The position numbers were made by a program, and so were the translations under genes. DNA of 64,000 nt from Enterobacter sp. CC120223-11 (GTDB taxonomy: Bacteria; Pseudomonadota; Gammaproteobacteria; Enterobacterales; Enterobacteriaceae), in assembly GCF_900215375.1 (NCBI RefSeq), contig NZ_OBEF01000016.1:1-64000 (forward strand), written 5' to 3'. A model generated the notes under the pieces. It saw only the letters and a program-made list of their open reading frames with translations. It did no database searches and had not been told where the DNA came from. Positions 55,634 to 64,000 of this stretch are shown piece after piece; the first letter of the stretch is position 1, and each line of letters opens with the position of its first letter.

Positions 55634-58027
55634 ATGCTTAAAACTGTGCGTTACAGCCTGCTGACAACCGGACTGTTACTGAGTGGCTTTACGCTGGCTG
55701 CCCCTGCCGGCGATCTTCCCCTGATGCCCTGGCCTGCCCAGGTCGAACGCCCGGCAGCGCAGGGGGCGCTGATCCTCAATAATCAGCTCACCATCAACCT
55801 CAGCGGTGATGATCTGGGCGATGCCGTCAGCCGCCTGCGAGACAGGATTTCGCGCCAGACAGGCTGGGAGATGGTCCCGCAAACCGGGTCGGTGAAAACG
55901 CCGACTATCAATATCGTGATTGCCAATAAGGTTCCGGCGCTCCCGCGTCTGGACAGCGATGAAAGCTACAAGCTGGTCGTGGATGAAACTGGCGCGAAAT
56001 TGACCGCAAACACCCGTTTTGGCGCGTTGCACGGCATCGAAACGCTGCTCCAGCTGATTCAGAACGGGCCGGACAATACCTCGATTCCGTATGTCACCAT
56101 TGAAGATTCCCCGCGCTTCCCGTGGCGCGGCGTGCTGCTCGACTCTGCGCGGCACTTCCTGCCCATCGAGGACATCAAACGCCAGATTGACGGCATGGCG
56201 GCGGCGAAGCTGAACGTGCTCCACTGGCATTTGACCGACGACCAGGGTTGGCGCTTTGCCTCGACGAAGTACCCCAAATTGCAGCAGCTTGCCAGCGACG
56301 ACAAGTTCTACACGCCTGCACAAATGAAAGATATTGTGCGCTACGCGGCAGACCGTGGGATTCGCGTAGTGCCGGAAATCGATATGCCAGGCCATGCGTC
56401 AGCCATCGCGGTGGCTTATCCGGAACTGATGAGCGCGCCGGGGCCATATGAAATGGAGCGCCACTGGGGCGTGCTCAAGCCTGTACTCGATCCGACCAAA
56501 GAGGCCACATACACCTTCGCTGACGCGATGATCGGCGAGCTGGCGGCCATCTTCCCGGACGCGTATCTGCACATCGGCGGCGATGAGGTGGACGATACGC
56601 AGTGGAAAAATAACCCGGCTATCCAGAAGTTTATGCAGGAGAACAAGCTGGCTGACAGCCACGCATTGCAGGCGTACTTCAACCGCAAGCTGGAGCTGAT
56701 TCTGGAGAAGCACCACCGACAGATGGTCGGCTGGGATGAGATTTACCACCCGGACCTGCCAAAGAGCATTCTGATCCAGTCCTGGCAGGGTCAGGACGCG
56801 CTGGGTGAGGTGGCGAAGAACGGCTACAAGGGCATTCTTTCCACCGGTTTCTATCTCGATCAGCCGCAAAGTGCGGCCTACCACTACCGCAACGAACCTG
56901 TTCCGCAGGGGCTTAACGGCATAGATAAAATCAGCGATGCCGATAGCGCCCAGAGCTGGTCGTTCAGCATGCCACGTCTGAAGGGGAAACCGGTTGAAGG
57001 CACCTTTACGCTGGTGAAGGGCGATCAGGAATGGCGCGGGTTTATTGATTTCAATGGCAAATCGCGCCGTGCGGTGGATGACATCGAATGGCTGAGCCCG
57101 GATCAGGTCACCTTCACCGTCGATACCTGGATGGGGGAAACTCGCCCGGTAGTGAATATTCACGACGATCGTCTCGGTGGTTACTTCCTCGTCGGCAACG
57201 TGCGCTACCCGGTGACGGGCCAGCGGCTGGACGATGTTCCGGCCGGTATTCAGCCAGTTGTTCCCGATGCTGAACAGCAGAAGAACCTGCTGGGCGGTGA
57301 AGCGGCGCTGTGGGCGGAAAATATTGTCGCGCCGGTGCTGGATATTCGCCTGTGGCCGCGCGGCTTTGTAGTGGCCGAGCGCCTTTGGTCGGCGAAGGAT
57401 GTGAACGACACCGACAACATGTACCAGCGTTTACAGGCGATCGACAGCTGGTCGACGGTCTCCGTTGGTCTGAAGCAGCATACGCAACAGTTGGTGCAGT
57501 TCACCCGCCTGGCGAACGGCGGCAGCACGCTGCCGTTGCAGATCCTCGCGCAGGCCACAGAACCCGCGCAGTATTACACCCGTCAGCACCTGAAATTCCA
57601 GGCCGGAAACTACCATCAGTTTGAGCCACTGAACCGCTTTGCGGATGCGCTTCCGGCGGAAAGCGACACCGTGCGACATTTGAACGAGTGGGCGGATAAC
57701 CTGATTAGCGATGCTGAGGACAACGAAAGCGCCGATGCGCTGCGTCATGTCTTTACCCGCTGGCAGAACAATACCGCCGACGTGCTGCTGCTGACCGATG
57801 GCAACCATCAGCTGGCAACCATGAAACCGGTGGCACTTCAGGTCGACAAGCTGGCCGCGCTGGGGCTGCGCTTAACCGATCTGGTGGCACGTCAGGGCAC
57901 GCTGGATGACAAAGAGTACGCTTCGATTCAGTCGCAGCTCGATGAAGCGGCGAAAACGCAGGATGAAGTGGTGATTGCGGCGGTGTACCCGCTGGAGACG
58001 CTGCTGCGGGCGACAAGGATCGAGTAA
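55634..58027 (+). CDS. Beta-N-acetylhexosaminidase, GH20 family, secreted
   Basis: A 797-residue glycosidase that removes terminal N-acetylhexosamine, most likely from chitin oligomers or glycans. Signal peptide MLKTVRYSLLTTGLLLSGF, cut after about TLAA. An alpha/beta N-terminal GH20b domain (about 25-165) precedes the catalytic barrel. The Asp317-Glu318 pair in LHIGGDEVDD is the GH20 catalytic pair. Substrate-site motifs WRGVLLDSARHF and HWHLTDDQGWR are intact. The C-terminal 150 residues are helical. The start has AAGGAAA upstream. No chitinase or sugar-uptake genes are near. E. coli K-12 lacks this gene here. Confidence 0.92.
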   Translation: MLKTVRYSLLTTGLLLSGFTLAAPAGDLPLMPWPAQVERPAAQGALILNNQLTINLSGDDLGDAVSRLRDRISRQTGWEMVPQTGSVKTPTINIVIANKVPALPRLDSDESYKLVVDETGAKLTANTRFGALHGIETLLQLIQNGPDNTSIPYVTIEDSPRFPWRGVLLDSARHFLPIEDIKRQIDGMAAAKLNVLHWHLTDDQGWRFASTKYPKLQQLASDDKFYTPAQMKDIVRYAADRGIRVVPEIDMPGHASAIAVAYPELMSAPGPYEMERHWGVLKPVLDPTKEATYTFADAMIGELAAIFPDAYLHIGGDEVDDTQWKNNPAIQKFMQENKLADSHALQAYFNRKLELILEKHHRQMVGWDEIYHPDLPKSILIQSWQGQDALGEVAKNGYKGILSTGFYLDQPQSAAYHYRNEPVPQGLNGIDKISDADSAQSWSFSMPRLKGKPVEGTFTLVKGDQEWRGFIDFNGKSRRAVDDIEWLSPDQVTFTVDTWMGETRPVVNIHDDRLGGYFLVGNVRYPVTGQRLDDVPAGIQPVVPDAEQQKNLLGGEAALWAENIVAPVLDIRLWPRGFVVAERLWSAKDVNDTDNMYQRLQAIDSWSTVSVGLKQHTQQLVQFTRLANGGSTLPLQILAQATEPAQYYTRQHLKFQAGNYHQFEPLNRFADALPAESDTVRHLNEWADNLISDAEDNESADALRHVFTRWQNNTADVLLLTDGNHQLATMKPVALQVDKLAALGLRLTDLVARQGTLDDKEYASIQSQLDEAAKTQDEVVIAAVYPLETLLRATRIE

Positions 58028-58028
58028 A

Positions 58029-58062
58029 ACAAATGCCCCTCTTCCGTCGGGAGAGGGGCTGG
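58029..58062 (-). terminator. Terminator of argI
   Basis: GCCCCTCTTCC and the arm around GGGAGAGGGGC pair with one mismatch around a GTC loop. On the minus strand ATTTGTTTT follows. It sits between the convergent ends of the hexosaminidase gene and argI. Confidence 0.8.
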
Positions 58063-58071
58063 CAGGACGCA

Positions 58072-59076
58072 TTACTTCGCCAGCGTCGCGACCATCACCG
58101 CTTTAATGGTGTGCATCCGGTTTTCAGCCTGATCGAACACGATGCTGGCTGCGGATTCAAACACTTCGTCCGTCACCTCCATCCCGCCGTGCAGACCATA
58201 CTCTTGAGCCATTTGCTTACCGAGCGTGGTTTGATCGTCATGGAATGCGGGCAGGCAGTGCAGGAACTTCACCTGCGGATTTTCCGTCAACGCCAGCATC
58301 TTTTTATTCACCTGATAGTCACGCAGCAGGGCGATACGCTCGGCCCATTTCGCTTTGTCTTCGCCCATGGATACCCATACGTCGGTGTAGATAAAGTCTG
58401 CGCCTTTTACGCCCGCGGCGATATCTTCGGTAAGCGTAATGTCGCCACCGTTTTTCTGCGCCAGCGCTTTGCATTCCGCCACCAGGCTCGCTTCCGGCCA
58501 GCAGCTTTTTGGTGCCACCAGGCGTAAATCCAGCCCCGTCAGCGCAGCGGCTTCCAGCATAGAGTTGCCCATGTTGTTACGCGCATCGCCTGCATAGACC
58601 AGCGTCATCTCGTTGAAGGCTTTTCCCGGCAGATGTTCCTGCATGGTGAGCAAATCGGCCAGCAACTGCGTCGGGTGGAACTCGTTGGTCAGACCGTTCC
58701 ACACCGGCACGCCCGCAAACTGCGCCAGCGTTTCGACAATTTCCTGGCCGTGGCCGCGATACTGAATGCCGTCATACATGCGGCCCAGCACGCGGGCGGT
58801 ATCCTTGATGGATTCTTTATGGCCAATCTGGCTGCCGCTTGGACCGAGATAAGTGACGCGTGCGCCCTGATCGAATGCGGCAACTTCGAAAGAGCATCGG
58901 GTGCGGGTCGAGTCTTTTTCGAAGATGAGCGCGATATTTTTGCCGGTCAGTTTTGGCACTTCGTTGCCGCTTTTTTTGTCAGCCTTCAGCTGCGCCGACA
59001 GCGTGAGCAGATGAGTCAGTTGGGCAGGGGTAAAGTCGAGTAATTTCAAAAAATGCTTCTGGTATAACGCAGACAT
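58072..59076 (-). CDS. argI: Ornithine carbamoyltransferase
   Basis: A 334-residue enzyme that makes citrulline from ornithine and carbamoyl phosphate. The carbamoyl phosphate site is STRTRCSFE (about 56-64), HPTQLLAD is near 134, and the ornithine loop HCLPAFHD is near 273. The sequence and the divergent rraB neighbour point to argI, at 96 min in E. coli. Two good ARG boxes precede it, so arginine and ArgR should repress it. Confidence 0.96.
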   Translation of the reverse strand: MSALYQKHFLKLLDFTPAQLTHLLTLSAQLKADKKSGNEVPKLTGKNIALIFEKDSTRTRCSFEVAAFDQGARVTYLGPSGSQIGHKESIKDTARVLGRMYDGIQYRGHGQEIVETLAQFAGVPVWNGLTNEFHPTQLLADLLTMQEHLPGKAFNEMTLVYAGDARNNMGNSMLEAAALTGLDLRLVAPKSCWPEASLVAECKALAQKNGGDITLTEDIAAGVKGADFIYTDVWVSMGEDKAKWAERIALLRDYQVNKKMLALTENPQVKFLHCLPAFHDDQTTLGKQMAQEYGLHGGMEVTDEVFESAASIVFDQAENRMHTIKAVMVATLAK

Positions 59077-59105
59077 CTTTCCCTCTCATGGCTTAAGCCA
59101 CTTAT

Positions 59106-59140
59106 TGAATTAAAATTCAATTTATATGTATGAATATTCA
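59106..59140 (-). promoter_or_regulatory. Two ARG boxes upstream of argI
   Basis: TGAATTAAAATTCA (59106-59119) is a perfect palindromic match to the ArgR core, and TGTATGAATATTCA (59127-59140) fits TGnATnnnnATnCA. The cores are 7 bp apart, equal to the normal 3 bp between 18-bp boxes. They lie 30-64 bp upstream of the argI start codon. Confidence 0.92.
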
Positions 59141-59238
59141 TTTGCAACCCTGATTCACAAATCTTTGTCGGAAAGGTGGAGGCAATGACTGCGGTGTGTG
59201 AAAATAGAAGTATCTGCCGACATGATGAGGAACGAGCA

Positions 59239-59664
59239 ATGGCAAACCCGGAACACCTGGAAGAGCAGCGTGAAGAGACGCGTCTGATTATTGAAGAGTT
59301 ACTGGATGATGGCAGCGATCCGGACGCGCTCTACACCATCGAGCACCATTTCTCTGCGGACGATTTCGACACGCTGGAAAAAGTGGCGGTAGAGGTCTTC
59401 AAGCTGGGTTACGAAGTGACCGAGCCGGAAGAGCTGGAAGTCGAAGAGGGCGGCGAGGTGGTCATCTGCTGCGACGCCCTGAGCGAATGTGCGCTGAACC
59501 CGGAACTTATCGACGCACAGGTTGAACAGCTGATGAACCTGGCCGAGAAGTTCGGCGTGGAGTACGACGGCTGGGGCACCTACTTCGAAGATCCGAACGG
59601 TGAAGGCGAAGAGGGCGATGACGAAGATTACGTTGATGAAGACGACGACGGCGTTCGCCACTAA
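59239..59664 (+). CDS. rraB: Ribonuclease E inhibitor RraB
   Basis: A 141-residue acidic protein that binds the scaffold part of RNase E and changes which RNAs it cuts. The start at 59239 ([15 protein letters not shown]) follows GAGGAACGAGCA and is the E. coli start. The frame is open 21 codons upstream without family match. The tail is very acidic ([14 protein letters not shown]). Divergent from argI, as in E. coli. Confidence 0.96.
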   Translation: MANPEHLEEQREETRLIIEELLDDGSDPDALYTIEHHFSADDFDTLEKVAVEVFKLGYEVTEPEELEVEEGGEVVICCDALSECALNPELIDAQVEQLMNLAEKFGVEYDGWGTYFEDPNGEGEEGDDEDYVDEDDDGVRH

Positions 59665-59725
59665 GTGATGATCGGTGCGGTGGCTTTCGCTGCCGCACGC
59701 TTTTCTGAGAGACCGCGCAAGACAA

Positions 59726-60487
59726 ATGGATTACCCGCAACTCCTCGCACCCGTTTTAACCTTCCTCCAGTGCCCGACGCCACAGGCGTGGATCGACAAA
59801 GCCCGTTCCCCCGAACATCTGCCCCTGCTGCTGACGGATCATCTGATTTGCGAGCTGAAAGCTGCGCAAACCGCGATGCTGCTGGTGCGTAAATACGTCG
59901 CTGATAAAGCCGGGGCCGATGCGCTGCTGGCGTGGCTACAGCCGTATGAAGCCTTTGCCTTTCGCGGTGGCCCGGAGCCGGATTTTGTCGCCCTGCAAAA
60001 GCAGATTGGCAAAAGCGCGATGCCGCAGACCGACGATCCCTGGGGCCGCCAGCTTATCGACAGCATGGTATTGCTGATTAAAGAGGAGCTGCATCACTTC
60101 TGGCAGGTGCGGGAGATCATGCTGATGCGTGAGATCCCGTATGTGAAAATCACTGCAAGCCGCTATGCCAAAGGGATGCTTAAAGAAGTTCGCACGCACG
60201 AACCGCTGACGCTTATCGATAAGCTGATTTGTGGGGCATATATTGAGGCGCGCTCCTGCGAGCGATTTGCCGCGCTGGCGCCGTATCTGGACGAGCCTTT
60301 GCAGAAGTTTTACCTGTCGCTGCTGCGCTCCGAAGCGCGGCACTATCAGGATTATTTGGCGCTCGCTCAGCAGGTTTCCGACACAGATATCACGCCAAGG
60401 GTGCGCTTCTTTGGTGAAGTGGAGGCTGCACTGATTTCGACCCCGGATGCGGAGTTTCGCTTCCACAGCGGGGTGCCAATGCCTTGA
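59726..60487 (+). CDS. miaE: tRNA ms2io6A37 hydroxylase MiaE
   Basis: A 253-residue di-iron monooxygenase that hydroxylates the isopentenyl group on adenosine 37 of tRNA. Iron-binding motifs are EELHHFWQVRE and SEARHYQDY in a four-helix bundle. E. coli lacks it. Salmonella has it beside argI and rraB, as here. I chose the ATG at 59726 (MDYPQLL). A GTG at 59675 would add 17 residues. Confidence 0.92.
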   Translation: MDYPQLLAPVLTFLQCPTPQAWIDKARSPEHLPLLLTDHLICELKAAQTAMLLVRKYVADKAGADALLAWLQPYEAFAFRGGPEPDFVALQKQIGKSAMPQTDDPWGRQLIDSMVLLIKEELHHFWQVREIMLMREIPYVKITASRYAKGMLKEVRTHEPLTLIDKLICGAYIEARSCERFAALAPYLDEPLQKFYLSLLRSEARHYQDYLALAQQVSDTDITPRVRFFGEVEAALISTPDAEFRFHSGVPMP

Positions 60488-60519
60488 GGGGATTGAGTGT
60501 GAGGTGAGGAGGGGCTGAT

Positions 60520-60792
60520 TCAGTCCTCGTCGAACCCGGCATTAAACAGCGCAATCACCGCCGCCAGGGCTTCTTCTTCCTGCGGGCCGCTGGCTTCAAT
60601 CTCAATCTGTCGGCCTTTGGCTGAGTCCAGCATCAGCAGTGCGATAACGCTACTTGCCTCGGCTTCCGTGCCTTCGTCATTGCGCAAAAGCACTTCCGCA
60701 TCGAAAGTCTGAACCAGTTCGAACAGCTTCATCGCCGGGCGGGCGTGCATGCCCAGCTTATTGGTAATCTCAACGGTGTGCTTTACGCTCAT
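60520..60792 (-). CDS. ptsO: Phosphocarrier protein NPr
   Basis: A 90-residue HPr-like carrier of the nitrogen PTS. His16 in GMHARPAMK takes phosphate from PtsP and passes it to PtsN. Last gene of the rpoN operon. Its ATG overlaps the rapZ TGA (ATGA), which couples translation. Also called npr. Confidence 0.96.
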   Translation of the reverse strand: MSVKHTVEITNKLGMHARPAMKLFELVQTFDAEVLLRNDEGTEAEASSVIALLMLDSAKGRQIEIEASGPQEEEALAAVIALFNAGFDED

Positions 60793-61643
60793 GTTTTACG
60801 TTTTTCCAGCGTCCGGTGACGAGACTGAACGTTCTTACCGCGTGAGCGGAAGTAGTCAGCCAGCTGTTCGGCAATGTATACCGAACGATGTTTACCGCCG
60901 GTGCAGCCAATCGCGACCGTCAGGTAGCTGCGATTGTTGGTTTCCAGCATAGGTAACCATAGCTCAAGATAGCTGCGCGTCTGGTAGATAAAATTGTGTA
61001 CTTCTGTGTGCCTGTCGAGGAACGCTGCCACGGGTTTATCGAGGCCGGTCATCGGGCGCAGCTTCGGGTCCCAGTGCGGGTTTGGCAGGAAACGTACGTC
61101 AAAGACGTAATCGGCGTCGATCGGGATCCCGTGCTTAAATCCGAAGGATTCAAACACCATCGTCAGCTCGCGTTCACGTTTACCCAGCAGGCGCGTGCGC
61201 AACATTTCCGCCAGTTCATGCACGGACATTTCAGAGGTGTCGACGATCAGATCCGCCCGCGAGCGCAGCGGCTCCAGCAGATCGCTTTCCTGATCGATGG
61301 CGCTTTCCAGGGAGAGATTTTTACTGGAAAGCGGATGCAGACGGCGAGTGTCGCTGTAGCGACGAATCAGCGTGTTACGGTCGGCATCAAGGAACAGCAA
61401 CTGCGGAGAGAAGTTGTCGGGCAGGTTTTCCATTGCCTGTTCGAAAATCTCCGGGGACTCCGGCATATTTCGCACATCAATGCTGACCGCCGCCGATATT
61501 TGCCGATCCGCGAGGCTCTTGGCGAGCTCCGGCAGCAGCACAACCGGCAGGTTATCCACGCAGTAAAAGCCCATATCTTCCAGGGCACGCAGAGCCACAG
61601 ATTTCCCTGAGCCCGAGCGACCGCTGACGATCATCAGTACCAT
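60789..61643 (-). CDS. rapZ: RNase adaptor protein RapZ
   Basis: A 284-residue protein that binds the sRNA GlmZ and presents it to RNase E, so controlling glucosamine-6-phosphate synthesis. Walker A (GRSGSGKS, about 8-15) is in the kinase-like N-terminal domain. The C-terminal domain, with [13 protein letters not shown] near 245, binds RNA and glucosamine-6-phosphate. The basic tail ([12 protein letters not shown]) is kept. Confidence 0.97.
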   Translation of the reverse strand: MVLMIVSGRSGSGKSVALRALEDMGFYCVDNLPVVLLPELAKSLADRQISAAVSIDVRNMPESPEIFEQAMENLPDNFSPQLLFLDADRNTLIRRYSDTRRLHPLSSKNLSLESAIDQESDLLEPLRSRADLIVDTSEMSVHELAEMLRTRLLGKRERELTMVFESFGFKHGIPIDADYVFDVRFLPNPHWDPKLRPMTGLDKPVAAFLDRHTEVHNFIYQTRSYLELWLPMLETNNRSYLTVAIGCTGGKHRSVYIAEQLADYFRSRGKNVQSRHRTLEKRKT

Positions 61644-61676
61644 CAGTTGTTTCTCCTTACGACAACCGGGTTACTC

Positions 61677-62168
61677 TCAGGCTTCTTCATCGCCGCTCTC
61701 TTCCCCGGTGATGATCTCATACAGTTCCTGGTCACTTTGCGCGCTGCGCAGGCGGCGGCAGATGGTTTTGTCTGCCAGACGTTTGGCGACCAGCGACAGA
61801 GTATGCAAATGCGTTTTGGTCTGATCGGCGGGCACTAACAGCGCGAACAGCAGATCAACCGGCTGATTATCAATCGCGTCAAAGGCAATCGGCGTTTCGA
61901 GCTTTACAAACACACCGACGGCGCGCAGCGTATCTTCTTCGAGCTTACCGTGCGGAATGGCAATGCCGTTACCGATGCCGGTACTGCCCATTTTTTCACG
62001 GGTCAGGATAGCTTCAAACACGACCTGCGGCGGCAGGCTTAGCTGTTTTGCCGCCAGCTCGCTGATGATTTCCAGCGCGCGTTTTTTACTCTGGCAGTGA
62101 ACGCCACTGCGGGTACATTCCTGGTTAAGGACATTGCTCAGTTGCAGAGCGGAATCGTTGTTCATCAT
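61677..62168 (-). CDS. ptsN: Nitrogen PTS regulator EIIA-Ntr
   Basis: A 163-residue regulator of the PTS fructose/mannitol IIA fold. His73 in GIAIPHGKLEE is phosphorylated by NPr. The unphosphorylated form controls potassium uptake and other targets in E. coli. It is in the rpoN operon, 33 bases before rapZ. Confidence 0.97.
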   Translation of the reverse strand: MMNNDSALQLSNVLNQECTRSGVHCQSKKRALEIISELAAKQLSLPPQVVFEAILTREKMGSTGIGNGIAIPHGKLEEDTLRAVGVFVKLETPIAFDAIDNQPVDLLFALLVPADQTKTHLHTLSLVAKRLADKTICRRLRSAQSDQELYEIITGEESGDEEA

Positions 62169-62225
62169 AAATTCACCTGCGTGCCGCCTGGCCCGAAACG
62201 CCGGGTCAGGCGTACGCCCGGACGA

Positions 62226-62513
62226 TTAGTGTTGTTTTAGTTTGTCTTTATGCTTGGTTAGCTGTCTTGCCAGCTTATCGATAAGACCATCTATTGCGGC
62301 ATACATATCCTGCCCTTCCGCACTGGCATGAATTTCGCCCCCGTTAACATGCAGGGTGGCATCCGAGATATGAGTCACCTTTTCCACTTTTAACACAATA
62401 TAGACCTGATTGATCCGTTCGAAAAACTGTTCGAGCTTGGCGAATTTGGTGTTCACAAACTCGCGCAGTGCGTCAGTGATTTCGACATTGTGTCCTGTGA
62501 TATTGAGCTGCAT
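62226..62513 (-). CDS. hpf: Ribosome hibernation factor HPF
   Basis: A 95-residue short-type factor that helps form inactive 100S ribosome dimers in stationary phase. The start at 62513 (MQLNITGHNVEITDAL) is the family start. The open frame beyond it overlaps rpoN and is not used. It is 22 bases after rpoN. Confidence 0.96.
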   Translation of the reverse strand: MQLNITGHNVEITDALREFVNTKFAKLEQFFERINQVYIVLKVEKVTHISDATLHVNGGEIHASAEGQDMYAAIDGLIDKLARQLTKHKDKLKQH

Positions 62514-62535
62514 AGTGTCTTCCTTATCGGTTGTG

Positions 62536-63969
62536 TCAGACCAGCTGTTTACGCTGGTTCGACGGCGGAATGGATAAAGACTCTCGGTACTTTGCAACGG
62601 TGCGGCGTGCCACCATGATACCCTGTTCGGACAGCATGGTGGTTAGCTTACTGTCACTCAGTGGTTTCGCGGGATTTTCCGCGGCAATTAACTTCTTCAC
62701 CAGGGCGCGAATCGCCGTCGACGAGGCTTCGCCACCGCCTTCGGTATTCACATGGCTGGAGAAGAAATACTTAAGCTCAAAAATGCCCCGTGGGCTGTGA
62801 AGATACTTCTGCGTGGTAACACGCGAGATGGTTGATTCATGCATCTCGACGGCCTGAGCGATATCCGCCAGCACCATCGGTTTCATAAATTCTTCGCCCT
62901 GCTCAAAGAAGGCCTGCTGCTGTTCAACGATGCAGCGGCTGACCCGCAGCAGCGTGTCATTGCGGCTCTCCAGGCTTTTAATCAGCCATTTGGCTTCCTG
63001 CAGGTTGCTACGAATAAACTGGCTGTCGGCGTCGTTACGCGTCGTGTTGCACATTCCGGCGTAGTGCTGGTTGATTTGCAGACGCGGGATGCTGTCTGAG
63101 TTCAGTTCCACCACCCAGCGGTTGCTGACTTTGCGCACCAGCACATCCGGGATCACATACTCAGGCTCACCGGTCTGAATTGACTGACCCGGGCGCGGGT
63201 CCAGAGACTGGATCAGCGTCACGGCTTCTTTCAGCACGTCTTCCTTCAGGCGAGTGACGCGCATCAGCGTACGGAAATCGTGATTTGCCAGCAGATCGAG
63301 ATGATCGCTGATAATCGTTTTGGCCTCGGTCAGCCACGGTGTGTCTTTGGCGAACTGAGAAAGCTGGATCAGCAGGCAGTCGCGCAGATCTTTTGCCGCC
63401 ACGCCGATCGGATCGAAGCGCTGGATCCGTTTCAGAACGGCCTCAACCTCGTCAAGATCGAGATCTTCGTTGCCAATGCTTTCGAGGATCTCTTCGACGG
63501 AAGTGGTGAGATAGCCTGTCTCATCAACCGCGTCCACGATCGAGGTGGCAATGGCGCGATCGGTATCGGAAAACGGCGTCAGGCCGACCTGCCACATCAG
63601 GTAATCCTGCAGCGACTGCGTCGTTTCGCCCTGATAAACCGGCAGCTCGTCGTCCTGATAATCCGTACCCGTGCCGGATGGTGTACCCGCGGTGTAAATC
63701 TCATCCCAGCTGGCATCGAGCGGCAGTTCGTCGGGCATCTCTTTTTGTTCGAGCGCATCGACGGTATCAAAAGCTTCGTTGTCCGCTTCTTCCTGTGAGT
63801 CGATTTCCTCGTGAAGATCGGTTTGCTCAAGCAGGGGATTACTCTCCAGCGCTTGCTGGAGTTCCTGTTGCAGCTCAAGCGTTGAAAGCTGCAACAGACG
63901 AATGGCCTGTTGCAGTTGCGGCGTCATGGCGAGCTGTTGGCTGAGCCTTAATTGCAAACCTTGCTTCAT
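62536..63969 (-). CDS. rpoN: RNA polymerase sigma-54 factor
   Basis: A 477-residue sigma factor for nitrogen and other stress promoters. The glutamine-rich N-terminal region I ([23 protein letters not shown]) binds activators, acidic region II covers about 50-120, and the core-binding part follows. A helix-turn-helix and the RpoN box ([10 protein letters not shown]) near residue 455 read the -12 and -24 elements. First gene of rpoN-hpf-ptsN-rapZ-ptsO. Its upstream neighbour, lptB in E. coli, is outside the window. Confidence 0.98.
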   Translation of the reverse strand: MKQGLQLRLSQQLAMTPQLQQAIRLLQLSTLELQQELQQALESNPLLEQTDLHEEIDSQEEADNEAFDTVDALEQKEMPDELPLDASWDEIYTAGTPSGTGTDYQDDELPVYQGETTQSLQDYLMWQVGLTPFSDTDRAIATSIVDAVDETGYLTTSVEEILESIGNEDLDLDEVEAVLKRIQRFDPIGVAAKDLRDCLLIQLSQFAKDTPWLTEAKTIISDHLDLLANHDFRTLMRVTRLKEDVLKEAVTLIQSLDPRPGQSIQTGEPEYVIPDVLVRKVSNRWVVELNSDSIPRLQINQHYAGMCNTTRNDADSQFIRSNLQEAKWLIKSLESRNDTLLRVSRCIVEQQQAFFEQGEEFMKPMVLADIAQAVEMHESTISRVTTQKYLHSPRGIFELKYFFSSHVNTEGGGEASSTAIRALVKKLIAAENPAKPLSDSKLTTMLSEQGIMVARRTVAKYRESLSIPPSNQRKQLV

Positions 63970-64000
63970 AATCAGGGCAAATTTCTCCTGCCAGAAATAT

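Overview
The window is a stretch of chromosome from an enteric gammaproteobacterium (Enterobacteriaceae, closest in feel to Enterobacter or a near relative). Proteins match their Escherichia coli counterparts almost residue for residue in recall, and gene order follows the E. coli 71-73 min region, but several single-gene insertions and losses separate it from E. coli and Salmonella. I saw no phage, insertion sequence, CRISPR array, toxin-antitoxin pair or other mobile system. Almost everything is core metabolism, and I could not find a wholly new system.

Layout. 1-560: distal end of an rrnD-type rRNA operon (5S, tRNA-Thr, second 5S, T1 and T2 terminators). 635-5487: yhdZYXW polar amino-acid ABC importer and lipoprotein yhdV. 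5782-7899: MHYT-GGDEF-EAL membrane protein. 7983-9580: yhdU, fis, dusB. 9910-15768: carbonic anhydrase, prmA, panF, yhdT, then accC, accB, aroQ. 16004-18658: msrQ, msrP, acuI. 18880-31146, plus strand: csrD, mreBCD, yhdE, rng, yhdP, tldD. 31235-37677: a FucR-like regulator, aaeR and aaeXAB, and a GabD-like dehydrogenase. 37729-44038: yhcO, two YhcN paralogs, argR, mdh, degS, degQ, zapG. 44228-47861: zapE, rplM-rpsI, sspA-sspB. 47974-53862: gltD, gltB. 54533-60487: yhcC, a GH20 hexosaminidase, argI, rraB, miaE. 60520-63969: npr, rapZ, ptsN, hpf, rpoN (minus strand, rpoN first).

How the genes work together. Nitrogen is a recurring theme: glutamate synthase, the yhd importer, sigma-54 with the nitrogen PTS, ArgR and ornithine carbamoyltransferase. 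ARG boxes are visible upstream of argR and argI. Cell shape and envelope genes form a second theme (mreBCD, yhdP, zapE, zapG, degS, degQ), and translation and RNA turnover a third (fis-dusB, prmA, rplM-rpsI, rng, rraB, csrD, hpf, miaE).

Points worth a second look: a perfect 12-bp hairpin that buries the msrP ribosome binding site; a block (hexosaminidase, argI, rraB, miaE) where E. coli has arcB, elbB and mtgA; a FucR-like activator far from any fucose gene; and a well-preserved rrn T1-T2 terminator module.
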